Positions 47,744 through 58,271 of a DNA stretch of 64,000 nt are shown here, in pieces (the stretch's first letter is position 1; each line of letters begins with the position of its first letter). The position numbers and the translations under genes were made by a program. The stretch lies in assembly GCF_902806685.2 (NCBI RefSeq), contig NC_048555.1, forward strand, positions 5,022,001 through 5,086,000, written 5' to 3'. The stretch is from Maniola hyperantus. Taxonomy: Eukaryota; Arthropoda; Insecta; Lepidoptera; Nymphalidae. Below the pieces are notes generated by a model. The model did not search any database, had not been told where the DNA came from, and saw only the letters and a list, made by a program, of their open reading frames with translations.

Positions 47744-47749
47744 AATAAA
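47744..47749 (+). terminator. poly(A) signal of Cdk5
   Basis: AATAAA about 1.2 kb past the stop, at the end of an AT-rich stretch without other features except a mini-element near 47.05-47.14 kb. Confidence 0.45.
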
Positions 47750-48147
47750 ATGTTTTAGTAAAAATCTTGGTTTTTAATAGTATTAATAATTTATTATGGT
47801 GCTGCTCCACTATCGGATTCGGCAAATGATTTGAGTTGGGCAAATTTTACAAATTAAGTTTTGTCTTAGTGGATGTTGTTAGTATGTGTAGGATAGGGTG
47901 AGGTGTCCCAAATGTTTCTTTTAAAGTACACTTACAGGCTCAAGAAACACAGAAATGGAAATAAGCCCTGGACCCTGACCGTGGATGTTTACCCATCTAA
48001 AAACTAGTAATAATTTATACAGTAAGCAGACTTTTGCTGATAAAATAAATATCAGGAATACGCTAAAATGAAAAATATTTACAGCATTTATTTATTTACA
48101 ATTACTTACAGTGACAACCAATTTATTTACAATTACATAGTTTACAT

Positions 48148-49354
48148 TTACAGCATTTCCATTTCAGCTCTTTTCCGTTTTCGATGGTTGGCAACCATAT
48201 TAGCTGTTGTTAGAGGACATTCGCCTCTCTTGAGCCAGCCCGATAACGCTGACTCTGTGACAACAGCTGCAGCTGTCCGATCTCTTTCACTTGCTGATAA
48301 GGGTTGAAATGAGCTAATGGAGTCTGTGGATACACTTGCTGATAAGATCATTCGAAATCTTTGTCTAAATGTCTGAAATGTAAAAAATATATATATTTAC
48401 TTAATTAAAAGAAATATTTGTCTAATAACAAATACATGTATGTATTTGTTATTAGACAAATATTAGACAAACTTATCAAATTGTATTGTTATTGTGCAAT
48501 ACCTACATGATAAGTATATCACTGGGAACTTAATAGTCTCACTTTGAATTGCTATGAATTATTGTTTTAGGTTTTAAATAAAGTTGATCCTCTATCTAGT
48601 TCAAGAATAAATTTAATTACCTAATAAATAAGACTGGAAAAAATTTAATATACCACTTGATAGTTTAGGACTACCGCCTCCTATTCAGGAGGTTGGAGAT
48701 TCAATTCTGGGCACCCACCTCTTACTTTTCCCAGAGTTATGTGCATTTTAAGCAATTAAATATCACTTGCTTTAATGGTGAAGGAAAACATCCTGAGGAA
48801 ACCTGCATGCCTGCATGTGTGAAGTCTGTCAAGCTGGACTATGGCCAAAACCCTTCTCTTACTGATGGAAGACCTGTAATTCTCTGTAGTTAGCCGGCAA
48901 TGGGTTGATGATGATGTACTCACATTTACCAATGTTGTTGCAACTTCTCCTTTAATATCATGCTTAGCGATGTAACACCCAAATTCGTAAAAATGCTGGC
49001 CTAGCTTTTGCATGTCAACTGTACAAGCGTCTGCATTTAGTATTTCTCTGTAGGTTTCTTTATATATTTTTGGTAAATCCACGCTCACTATCGGTGGTCG
49101 TTTAATATACAGGTATTCTGCTAGCCATAGAGGTATTTCAACGTTGGTACCAGCTTTTAAATCATCATCAGCAGCCGAAGGATCCAAGAAACCTTAGAAA
49201 TAACGAGATTATTTTGAAACAGCCATTTGCAATGTTTGTTACCTTTCTGAATAAAACACTAACCCATTTTAGGTAAATCGTGTAAGAATTTGCAAGGAAC
49301 TTTTTCATTAGTTACTAAAATATCCGATATTGATAAGTAATTCGAATTAGCCAT
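48148..49354 (-). CDS. GINS3: GINS complex subunit 3 (PSF3)
   Basis: Three exons on the minus strand: 49354-49264, 49192-48924, 48372-48148. Phases close and give 194 residues, near the ~216 of human PSF3. N-terminal YLSISDILVTNEKVPCKF and the following DLPKMGFLDPS match the PSF3 B-domain; then EIPLWLAEYLYIKR, VDLPKIYKETYREIL and GQHFYEFG, all hallmarks of the family. PSF3 is part of the SLD5-PSF1-PSF2-PSF3 tetramer in the CMG replicative helicase. Several AATAAA signals lie just downstream on the minus strand (48122-48127, 48091-48096, 48087-48092). Intron 2 carries a tRNA-like SINE and a perfect palindrome. Confidence 0.95.
48413..48464. repeat. perfect 25-bp-arm palindrome in GINS3 intron 2
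   Basis: Arms 48413-48437 and 48440-48464 are exact reverse complements with a 2-base spacer; arm begins AATATTTGTCTAATAACAAA. Confidence 0.95.
48655..48895 (+). mobile_element. tRNA-derived SINE, type 2
   Basis: In GINS3 intron 2, with GAAGGAAAACATCCTGAGGA body and tRNA-like head near 48660-48710. Confidence 0.65.
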
Positions 49355-49584
49355 GGTTTTTAAGAAAAACACTAGTTATAACCTTAATTTTCATTATTTA
49401 TTTGTTCTGAGCATTTTTTAGTACATAACAGCAGGCCTGTCTCACACAGACCAATAACATATAGGATACAGACCACCAACCAGGGTCTTAACAGATAGAA
49501 CTAATGTTGTTTAGTATAAAAAATCTCCATTATTTTAGTTTGTGCAATTAGAACTAGATGGCGTTTTATCAAAAAATAAATTAC

Positions 49585-49745
49585 GGTGCGACAAGGCTAT
49601 CTTGGCGCGTGGCGAAATCGGAACTAACGGTGCCGTCAAGTGTCCCCTTTGTTCTTGTTTGAATATTCTAAGCCTTTGTTCTCCAATAGCGCCCCCCTGT
49701 CCATGTCAATCAAGTGGCAAAAAGAGCCTTGTCGCACTGTAATCT
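49585..49745 (+). repeat. dispersed repeat family C, copy 2
   Basis: GCGACAAGGCTATCTTGGCG ... GCCGTCAAGTGTCCCCTTTG, upstream of GINS3. Confidence 0.7.
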
Positions 49746-49857
49746 GGGTATCTCTACGACTTCCCATAAAGCAAATTAAGAAGAAGAAGAAGATCTCTAC
49801 GACTCAAAAAGTTTACTACTAGGTGCTACTAGCCACAGGACACTATTACTCCTATGC

Positions 49858-50105
49858 TACTAGCTGAAGCCCGCGACTTCATCAGCGTGGAATTAGGTTT
49901 TTAAAAACACTGAGGGAATTCTTTGATTTTCCGGGATAAAAAGTAGCCTATTTCACTCTCTAGGTCTATATCTATACCCATAGACTATATGTATAGTCTA
50001 TAGTATACCCATGCAAAAAATCACGTCAATCCGTTGCACGTTGCGACTTGATTGGAGGACAAACCAACAAACAAACACTCTTTCGCATTTATAATAAGAG
50101 TACTA
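49858..50105 (+). mobile_element. dispersed element A (between GINS3 and the THAP relic)
   Basis: Full copy from GCTACTAGCTGAAGCCCGCG to CGCATTTATAATAAGAGTA. Confidence 0.65.
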
Positions 50106-51078
50106 TAGCAACCTTGACATCCATGTTTGTGCCACATTTTTGTTTACGCAGTCTTACTGCATCCGTGATCCATATGATATATTCTGGGATTATTATGATA
50201 TATTGCTGGGATATTCACTTTTAAAATCATGCTAAATTCAACATAACCTAATACCTATAGAGAAGCAGTACAAAAATCATGTGTAAAGAAAAAAAGAAAA
50301 TTTAGTTTTAAATAATAAATAACGGGTTTTGTTTTATTACCTCAACTTTTAGTACTGAAAGTACTTCTTTCAATGTATAAAATAATAAATAATGCGGCCG
50401 AACTAAGAATAAGACTGAATTTCTGCCATATTGCGACGTGTACCTAAGCGGGATTATAATTTTTGATTCGTATTTTCTTTGAAGTCACTACCTATAAAAA
50501 ATAATAATGAATCAAACCTGCACACGTGTTATACCTGTTATACGTATAGCTATATAGTTGACCTTAAAAACTAGTATCCAAGGCCGGAAAAAATTAAATA
50601 TAATTTACATACAATAGTTACCGCAATTAGAAACAGATGGCGCCACTACGAAAGATTAGCTGTCGTCTCTATACCAGTATATATAATGTACTCTGTGCCA
50701 CCAACTCCATAGACGATGTTTGTTTCAGTAGTAAGGGGAAGTGGGAGGCAAGGAATTTATATAACAAATTGTCATTGTTGTAGTGATCGTCTGTCTCACA
50801 TTTTATTGGTTTTTACTATGAGAATCCACAGGACCATCTCTTTCTAACTTCATATAATATATAGCAATTATATGCCCGGATTGTCGTAAATTAGGGATGG
50901 CGTGACAGCAGGAAAACCGTAACTTTTTAGTGATGTCCTTTTTACAGATTTTAACGGTTTTGCTATTAATTACCGATTTTCTATCGATATTTATCGGCAA
51001 TCCTACTAATAATTTATTAAGAAATTTAGTTTTTCAAAAAAAAAATCAATCAAATTTATCAAAATATAAAAACTTTAT

Positions 51079-52273
51079 TTAGAATAGACAATAACCATGT
51101 TCCAGTTGTAGTTGACGATAAGTGTTCATCTGTATTCTTAAGCTGTGGGCCACATCTCTGCTGAAGACTTGCGCAGCAAGTTTCACCTGTAATGCATGGT
51201 TATTTTTTTATAGATAATTATGTTAATAAACTAAATTTGATAATGCAATTTAGATTTAAAGTAGACATTGGGTTTAAAATATAATTAAAGAATTTAAATG
51301 AGTAGTTTGGAAATTCATTAGGATTCAAATTTTTGTTCAAAAAATTATCTTTTATGCTCATAATTATACTATCCTAAACCTAATTATCCTAATCCTAATG
51401 TTAATATTATAAACTAGCCGATGCCCGCGACTTCGTACGCGTGGATTTAGGTTTTTAAGAATCCTGTGGAAACTTCAATTTTCTGGGATAAAAAGTAGCC
51501 TATGTCCTTCCCCGGGATGCAAGCTATCTCTGTACCAAATTTCGTCAAATCGGTTGAACGGTTGAGCCGTGAAAAGCTAGCAGACAGACAGACAGACACA
51601 CTTTCACATTTATAATATTAGTATGGATGTGAAAGTGTGGATGTTTGGATGTTTGTTACTCAATCACACAAAAACAGCTGAACGGATTTGGATGAAATTT
51701 GGAATGGAGATAGATTATACCCTGAATTAACATATAGGCTGCTTTTTATCCCGGAAAATCAAAGAGTTCCCGCGGGATTTTGAAAAATGAAAATCCACGC
51801 AGTCGCTGGCATCACCTAGTATGCTCATAATTATCTTCGACACTATTGGGTGCCGACCCTGGTTATTGGTACTTCTTGTTTTTATGGTGTCTATGTGATC
51901 ACGTGATGAGATTTTTGTAAGCTGAAACTTAAAATTGACCAACAACAGGGTCTACAACCCATGGTTTCAGAGACAGTGCTTTCAAAAACGTGATAACATA
52001 GACACCACGAAAACAAGAAGTTTTAGTACCAATAACTAAGGTCTGCGCACCATAGTTTTATTGGATTTTTTCCATGGCAAGGACATTATCACAAAGCTAT
52101 TGTTACAAAACAAATGTTCAGTTACTTGCCTTCAACTTGTCATATCAATTTGGTTTCACATGCTTGTCTGTTAATTTGGTAGACCATCCAACACCTGCCA
52201 CACCATCAACAGCAAACAGCTTCATGATGTAGTCCCACTGAGCACGCTGACTCCCGATGAGCAAGTCCTTCTT
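51079..52273 (-). pseudogene. P-element/THAP9-like transposase exon remnants
   Basis: Two exon-like blocks. 52273-52130: acceptor ttttcag, 48 codons including GSQRAQWDYIMKLFAV and TKLTDKHVKPN, then an in-frame TGA, then YDKLK before a GCAAGT donor (GC-AG type). 51186-51079: acceptor tgcattacag, 36 codons beginning VKLAAQVFSRDVAHSL, stop, with AATAAA overlapping the stop. Joined in phase, the pieces resemble the transposase core stretch of P elements (K-LT--H ... K--VKLAAQVLS). The TGA where the family might have Trp, and the missing bulk of the protein, say it is dead or truncated. Confidence 0.55.
51413..51830. mobile_element. two dispersed A elements, head to head (THAP-relic intron)
   Basis: Forward copy 51413-51625 and an inverted relative 51626-51825, sharing the ATAATATTAGTATGGAT boundary. 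They sit inside the apparent intron of the transposase relic. Confidence 0.65.
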
Positions 52274-52857
52274 CTGAAAATTATTGTGGAAACATTTGAG
52301 TAAATGTGGGACATCATATATATGATATATTTATGACTCAGTGGTTGAGAGTAATGAGTAATAGAAGTTGTTGGCTCTAAAATAGAGTGCTGAATTAAAT
52401 CTGGTGACTTCTGTTTGTCAGGAATCGGGATATTTGGCAAGGGATTTGCTAAATCTATAGGACTTGAAATAACAGAAGCTTGCTCATTCCTACTTTGTTT
52501 GTCTGTTTGTGAAGTCGATGGGATATCGACTATGTTAACATCGAGGGGTTTACCAGTCTGTAAAGGGGATATCTCTAGAAATTTGTCAATTTTAAAATGT
52601 ACTATACCAGGGTTTTTAGAAGACTGTGTAATATGCAAATTCAGCGTGGGAATTGAATCTTTTGTCAATCTATTATTTACGATATACCGAGGTAAGAAAT
52701 GGGATTCGCAAATCCTGACATTTTTTAATTGCCTAAGGGAGTACTTACGCAAATATGTACAGTTAATCAACCATGCTGTCCATCTAGCTGTGTCGGTAAA
52801 AGGTACGGCGTGTAAATGTAGGGTGCTTTTACACTTAGGTACACTACACTGCCTCAT
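52222..52857 (-). CDS. THAP-domain protein, probably P-element-derived
   Basis: A 211-residue frame begins with a THAP zinc finger: Cys4 and Cys9 (CSVPKC), the Trp-containing AVPFTDTARWTAW, and RICESHF giving the C-x2-H pair near residue 50, then IPTLNL. THAP fingers bind DNA and occur in P-element/THAP9 transposases and regulators. The remaining ~120 residues are Ser/Thr/Pro-rich. Its last ~17 codons run past an acceptor (ttttcag before 52273) into sequence that codes transposase-like protein in another frame, so the true gene may be spliced differently or be a relic. I see no convincing donor that would join the THAP exon to it. Confidence 0.65.
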   Translation of the reverse strand: MRQCSVPKCKSTLHLHAVPFTDTARWTAWLINCTYLRKYSLRQLKNVRICESHFLPRYIVNNRLTKDSIPTLNLHITQSSKNPGIVHFKIDKFLEISPLQTGKPLDVNIVDIPSTSQTDKQSRNEQASVISSPIDLANPLPNIPIPDKQKSPDLIQHSILEPTTSITHYSQPLSHKYIIYMMSHIYSNVSTIIFRRRTCSSGVSVLSGTTS

Positions 52858-52933
52858 ATCAGATAAAAAGGATACTAGGTATTTAGAAACACTAACAATT
52901 ATTACTAAGCCTAAATTAGGCAGGCAAGGTTAA

Positions 52934-53882
52934 AGAGCACATCCACTATATTATCTCTCAATTAAAACAAAAACATAAAAAACTGAAAATAGAAATATAA
53001 AACGAATATCCTGTTATAACTGCAGCACACTTCAAGGTTTAAACTCTCGCAATGGATTAAGGAGAAAAATTGAGTTTTTTAGGTTAGGTTATAAAATCTC
53101 TCAAAACCGACATGTTTTTATTTCGAAATTCTATGTAATGAAAGCAGATTGGATCTAATCACCGACCAATAAGATTTGAGCAAAAAATATCATAGGTGTG
53201 CTGTATGTACATGTGCCTTTAATACTGTGTGAGTGGAGCGAGATAGTCCTGTGGATTTCGAAAGAGGAATAGAAAGTGCGAAAGAAATGGACTGATGCAT
53301 CTTTTATGGCCCTCAGTTGACAGGGCCTGCTGTCTCACTCTTGGTTTAAAGTTTAAATCACAGATTAATAGGTGGTTTAAATATATTTCCACAGACTACA
53401 GTGTATAAAGGGAGATTCCAGTCTATATTACTTTACTCTATGATTCTGTGGCTACAGGCCTTGGATGCAGGCACTTCGAACAAAACCATGGAAGTATGAA
53501 ATGATATAGTTCGTACGCAAACCAGTAGGGGGCGCTCATAATGTTTGTAGTAGCAATACCGAATTTTTCATGCTGGTATCCCTTTTCTCTAGAGTCGTTA
53601 GGTACCTACTCTTCATTATACGCAGTTTTTTTAGTTGAAATTATCACGATATAGTGTATTATTTTAATAATTTTCATAGATAGCGCTGAATACTACCACC
53701 ACTAAAGATAAAAACAATACCTATATGATCTATGCTTTAATGTTTAGGTCGTATCAATCAATGACATTGATGATGAGTAAGAGCTGCAATGCGTGCGTGT
53801 ACTGCAATTTTCCTTACGTTTCTTCCCCACAAAATCTTTTTGCATCCGTGATCCGATTGAATTTAAAACATAGATCATAATA
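52934..53882. other. no gene recognised
   Basis: Region upstream of the THAP ORF. AT-rich; no feature could be supported. Confidence 0.5.
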
Positions 53883-54320
53883 TTTTTTTTTTTTTTTTTA
53901 AACGTTTTAATAGTGAAGTAATACAATAAAACTTAAAGCTAGCCTTATCTAATTACTATATAAATCATGACCGCGTGGAATGGTGCCAAGAATACTGGCT
54001 GCATTTCCGCGCTGGACAGCCAGGCTGATCCGCTGCGCAAAAAATGAGCCAGCCCTTCTGTCACCAGTTGAGGCTATTAATCGCGGTGAAATGTCTCGTA
54101 AAAAATTTTTAGCACTAAGACTCCATGGCCCCAGGGTCTCCACGGCAAACGGCACAAAAATGTAACTCTCTATAAGAGAGGCATACTTGCGCCGCTTGCC
54201 GTTTTCAGCTGTTTCTGCTGCGGCTCCCGGTCTTGATGCTGTCTTCCTGATATGACACGGGGCCAATGTGTCAACGCAAGTTGCGTCCCACATTAGCGCC
54301 CGTCCCCGTTCCTTATATAA
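53883..54320 (-). mobile_element. 5'-truncated retroelement 3' end with poly(A)
   Basis: The minus strand encodes a continuous ORF part with RALMWDATCVDTLAPCHI, FVPFAVETLGPWS and RAGSFFAQRISLAVQRGNA, a C-terminal domain I recall from many invertebrate reverse-transcriptase ORFs. The ORF (starting 54398 in flanking sequence, stop at 53949) is followed by a 17-base T run on the plus strand (53883-53899), i.e. a poly(A) tail in element orientation. This fits a truncated LINE-type insertion just downstream of Ku70. The conserved D...VET spacing could be a nuclease fold; inference only. Confidence 0.6.
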
Positions 54321-54640
54321 TATTATATCTAAAATATATAAAATTTTATCGAACGTTACCTGGAAAAGGGGAAACCTCATTAATATATTGATATACATTG
54401 TATATCAAATGAGGTTTACTCTCTACCCTTATTATGAAATGATTAACCACATGCATCCTCGAGGTCCACTGGTATACCATAGACCGATGAGTAGCACCAC
54501 CGACCCCTCACTATTATTTTATTACTGAACCTACAGCATTTCTAGCCAATAACGAATTTCAGTTTTTATAAAAAGTTTAATTAAAATGATTAAAAAGAAA
54601 GTACAAACCTTATAAATTTTATTGATACAAATAAAACAAC

Positions 54641-56434
54641 TTATTTATCTTGTGAAACACAATGCTCATAGACTAAATTAACAAGTTCCCTCTTTTTAAG
54701 TCCAGTTAAACCAGTGAGGCCTTTGATTTGCTTGAATCTCAATATTTGCCTTAATTGTGCAACTGAATAATCATTTAGTTTTTTATTCTTCAGTCTGAGG
54801 TCCAAGAGATCTTCATCTACATCCTCTACTTTTTGTTTCTTTCCACCATTCGAAGTCTGTTTTTCTAAGGCTCTCTTCAAAGAGATATCACCAAATGGTC
54901 CAAATAACTCTTCAAACAAATCATCTCTAATATTCTCAAATCTCTCCGGGTTGGGTATAGTTGCATCAACAAATGGATCATTATCTTCCTCATCTAAAGC
55001 AATCGCTTCTAAGGCTCTGTATTTGGACTGTAACTTAGGATCTTCAAACATATCTGGTTTGTACTCTACTGTCAATTCATTTAGTATATCTTTCATCAGC
55101 GATTTATGTGCTTGTTCTATACGTGCAACTGAAGATTCTGAATTATCTTCATCTTCATCAATGTGGATATCTCTGACACTTTCAACAAAGGGAATGTGGA
55201 TGATATCAAAACCAACATCTACTTCCAAATTTAATGGCTTCACACATGGGGACAGTGCAACAACAACCGGTTTAGCATTCACTCTTGTGCATAGAATACA
55301 AATAGCAACCATTTCCATGTCTGTACAGGCCTTATGCAACGCCTTGAATGCAACTGTTGATCCTTCTATAGTTTTTTCATTTGGAAACAAGAAGTGTCCC
55401 ATTTTTAAATACCACTTTTCTTTGCTAATTATTCTGGCTGGTTTGAAACCGAGTAGTTTCATCATGGGAGGGCCAAAAGGATTCTTGATAGCCTTCATTT
55501 CTTTATCTGTGAATTCTATCCTCTCACCTCCGAACTCCTGGTAATACAACAATTCCGACTTGATCAATGGCACTTCTTTGGGTTGACTATTTTCTTCATC
55601 AATTTCAGTGGCATCAATGTTGACTTTGACAGTTTTTGTCACACTAGAAACAACTGCATTACTTTCTCTGTCTAAATAAACATTTTTTTTATAGTTTTGA
55701 CCAGGTCTTTTCAGTAAATTATAAATACCAACACCAATAATAAAATCCTTACAAATTTCGAAATTTAGTTTTGCAACAGCTAGATGTCGATGAGATTCTT
55801 GATGCATGAGTTTTTCAATCTCAGCTGGGCTTGATATTGGTTTTGGCACAACATAATCTATTCCTCTATGAGCTATTTTCAAAAACTTCTCATAAAATGT
55901 ATCAATTGCATACTGTTGATCCGATATATTTATTACCCTAATATCAATGTTGGAATCAATAAGATCACTGGCTCTGTTGAGTGTCGGTTTCTGATCCAGT
56001 ACAACCGGTGGAACGTCAAGACAAGTAAGCATTATTACACTCCGTGATGACAATTGTTTCTTACAATTAAGAAACATTTTACTGGAATGCCACAAGACAT
56101 CTGACAACTTGAACTCTTTAGCCTCGGTAAAAGAAGATGTAGTCATATTTTTTAATTTCTTAAAATCCTCTAAGGTCGGCACAGACAAGGGGATTATTTC
56201 CATAACAGGTTTTATATCAAACTTGGAAGTAGAACACTCTTCAGACCCATATAAGCATACTGCAATGTGGTGTGAGCTTGATGATCTCATGTGTTGTTTT
56301 AACAAACGACATGTTGCAACTTGAGCAATTTCAAAGATGTGGTTTTTAGAGTTTTCAAAAACATTTATTAGAATCACTATACCCGGCACTCCTCTCCAGG
56401 ACGGTTGATAATCATTTTCGTCATCGGAATCCAT
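54641..56434 (-). CDS. XRCC6: Ku70 (XRCC6), DNA-end-binding subunit of NHEJ
   Basis: A single uninterrupted frame of 597 residues (human Ku70 609). Layout: short acidic N-terminus, von Willebrand A-like domain (about 15-210, with the ICKDF/ISDQQ-type strands), Ku core beta-barrel (about 220-450; KNVYLDRES, ELLYYQEFGGERIEF, GFKPA, GHFLFPNE, VVVALSP), helical C-terminal arm, Lys-rich linker (GGKKQKVED) and a SAP domain (about 553-593; LNDYSVAQLRQIL, LTGLKKRELVNLVYEH). Ku70 pairs with Ku80 to ring broken DNA ends for non-homologous end joining. AATAAA lies on the minus strand at 54618-54623. It has no introns, unlike every other complete gene here except for two-exon genes, which may mean intron loss or a retrocopy; the frame is intact and looks functional. 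Confidence 0.95.
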   Translation of the reverse strand: MDSDDENDYQPSWRGVPGIVILINVFENSKNHIFEIAQVATCRLLKQHMRSSSSHHIAVCLYGSEECSTSKFDIKPVMEIIPLSVPTLEDFKKLKNMTTSSFTEAKEFKLSDVLWHSSKMFLNCKKQLSSRSVIMLTCLDVPPVVLDQKPTLNRASDLIDSNIDIRVINISDQQYAIDTFYEKFLKIAHRGIDYVVPKPISSPAEIEKLMHQESHRHLAVAKLNFEICKDFIIGVGIYNLLKRPGQNYKKNVYLDRESNAVVSSVTKTVKVNIDATEIDEENSQPKEVPLIKSELLYYQEFGGERIEFTDKEMKAIKNPFGPPMMKLLGFKPARIISKEKWYLKMGHFLFPNEKTIEGSTVAFKALHKACTDMEMVAICILCTRVNAKPVVVALSPCVKPLNLEVDVGFDIIHIPFVESVRDIHIDEDEDNSESSVARIEQAHKSLMKDILNELTVEYKPDMFEDPKLQSKYRALEAIALDEEDNDPFVDATIPNPERFENIRDDLFEELFGPFGDISLKRALEKQTSNGGKKQKVEDVDEDLLDLRLKNKKLNDYSVAQLRQILRFKQIKGLTGLTGLKKRELVNLVYEHCVSQDK

Positions 56435-57844
56435 TCTTTTTGTAGAGTTAACAGAAGGTGTTACAAAGTATTTTTACCTGTTTTCACTCATTAGAAAGTT
56501 TTTGTAATTATTTTTTTATTTTATCTGGCTTTACGGCTATTGTAGAGAAGTGGTTCGGTTAAAAACTAAATTAAAAGATAAGAGAGCAGTAATAATTAGT
56601 TTTTAACATGTTTGTAATTTTATGAAACCAAAGAGATTTTATTTAAACCGACCAGAAAAAAAAGTTTATCCACTTGTTATTGTCAAGTTTCTGTCACAGA
56701 TCACGTACTGTTGTCTGTGTCACAGACCAATAACATAATAGGATAGTCTGTGTAGTGGTGTGTACAGTACGACAAGGCTATCGTGGCGTGTGGTGAAAAT
56801 CGGAACTAACGCTGCCGTCAAGTGTCCCCTTTGTTGTTGTTGAATATTCCAAATTTTATACACCTTTGTTACCTGTTATCTCCCAAAGCCACCATGATCC
56901 AAACTTAAGAGTCGCTGATCTTCCTGTGCGAAACTTTCAGCTTTTATAAAATAAGGAAGGTCTGGCATGCGCTGGCTCTTAGTCCATAAATCCATGTGAA
57001 AGGTTATGTTTCAAGCAAAGAAATCCATAGATGAATGATTACCATTTACAAGAAAGAAACGCTTCGACGTAGAGCGGAGCGAGACCAATAATAATTAATC
57101 TATGGCTTCGACTTTCGGCCGACCGGGCCGTTGGACGGGCCAAATACACTGTAGTCTGTGGGGCCAAAGGTTCTAAAACTTTTTTGAGTCTTGAAAATTA
57201 TAACTACTTAGGTAGGTAATTAAACTTAAAACGACACACATAATAATGCTTGTATCGAAATAAATTAATTTAATAATCTCTGAAAATTGTAACTACTAAG
57301 TATTACCTAATTCCATGCTCTGAAGTTAATTACACGTTTTGTAAATTCATGTTTAAAATTATATAGTTACCTACCCCAAACTTTTTACATACATAATCTA
57401 ATCTAAATAATTAGCCTGTATTATCCCACCGCCCACGTCTGGGAAAAGGCTACCCTCACACAATATTATTAATTTAATATTAACTATGTAATATAGTTAA
57501 TTAGCTGTTACTTATTAAAAAAAATTAAAAGGTGGTTGTTACATAGGTATTAAGGGAATATATTGCCTCTTGTAACACAGTTTTTTCTTCCTCAGGCGTA
57601 ATACTATAGTTTGTTAATACGTTTTGTAAAGTTAATAAAGATTATTATTGTTGAAATGCATAAAATAATATAAAAAGCTGCGTACCGTTTTGCGTATTTA
57701 CCGTATTTTCCGTACTACATAAGATTGTTAGCCAGTTAATTTCAAGCAGTAAATGGCTAGTTTTGTTGGCAGTGGACAATACAACCCAAAGAGTATTATA
57801 GACAACCGTTCAACGAAGGGTGTAATTAGTGTATCAAGAGCCAT
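56435..57844. other. intergenic between Ku70 and G-alpha-o
   Basis: Ku70 upstream sequence, repeat C copy 3, then AT-rich DNA. Nothing else recognised. Confidence 0.6.
56765..56880 (+). repeat. dispersed repeat family C, copy 3
   Basis: ACGACAAGGCTATCGTGGCG ... GCCGTCAAGTGTCCCCTTTG, upstream of Ku70. Confidence 0.7.
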
Positions 57845-58153
57845 TGGGTGGGCGGACGCACTTGCGCAGTGCAGCCGGCGAGCCGGGCGTGCGCGACCCG
57901 TCATTCGTTCTCGGGTTCACATCGCGGTACCATCGCCGTGACTCCGGTTCCGGATTCCAGTCACTGCGAAAGCGCAGCGGCAACCCGAGCCGTTTCTGAC
58001 GTGGCGCCCGGGTGCGACCCATTTGTACTAGTAGCACGCGTGCGCGAGCGAGCGCGTGCGCGGCGCTCTCTGCGCGCGACGACGAGCCGCGAGCATGCAA
58101 GGAGCACGGCGCTGCCACGCGTAGCGAGCCAGGCCGTGCGCGCCATCGCCATC
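57845..58153 (+). promoter_or_regulatory. GC-rich 5' region of G-alpha-o exon A
   Basis: An abrupt GC- and CpG-rich island in AT-rich surroundings, ending at the start codon. It is probably 5' UTR and promoter. No TATA box visible. Confidence 0.5.
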
Positions 58154-58271
58154 ATGGGCTGCGCCTCGTCTGCTGAGGAGCGCGCCGCTCTTCAACGGAG
58201 CAAACAGATTGAGAAGAACCTTAAAGAGGATGGCATCCAAGCTGCCAAGGATATTAAGCTGCTGCTCCTTG
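58154..58271 (+). CDS. Galphao: G-alpha-o, alternative first coding exon A (partial gene)
   Basis: Encodes 39 codons plus one base (MGCASSAEERAALQRSKQ ... KDIKLLLLG) and stops at a GTAATG donor. Gly2 and Cys3 are the N-myristoylation and palmitoylation sites of Gi/o alpha subunits; KLLLLG leads into the P-loop encoded by the next exon, outside this window. Drosophila Go-alpha also has two first exons that differ in a few N-terminal residues, and exon B here has the same phase. A long frame runs upstream of the ATG, but MGC is the conserved start. Confidence 0.9.

Noticed and set aside
52415..52933. 172-codon plus-strand ORF
   Set aside because: Antisense shadow of the THAP ORF.
54951..55544. 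197-codon plus-strand ORF
   Set aside because: Antisense shadow of Ku70.
57753..58153. N-terminal extension of G-alpha-o exon A
   Set aside because: The frame upstream of MGC is open only because the region is GC-rich; MGC is the lipidated start in this family.
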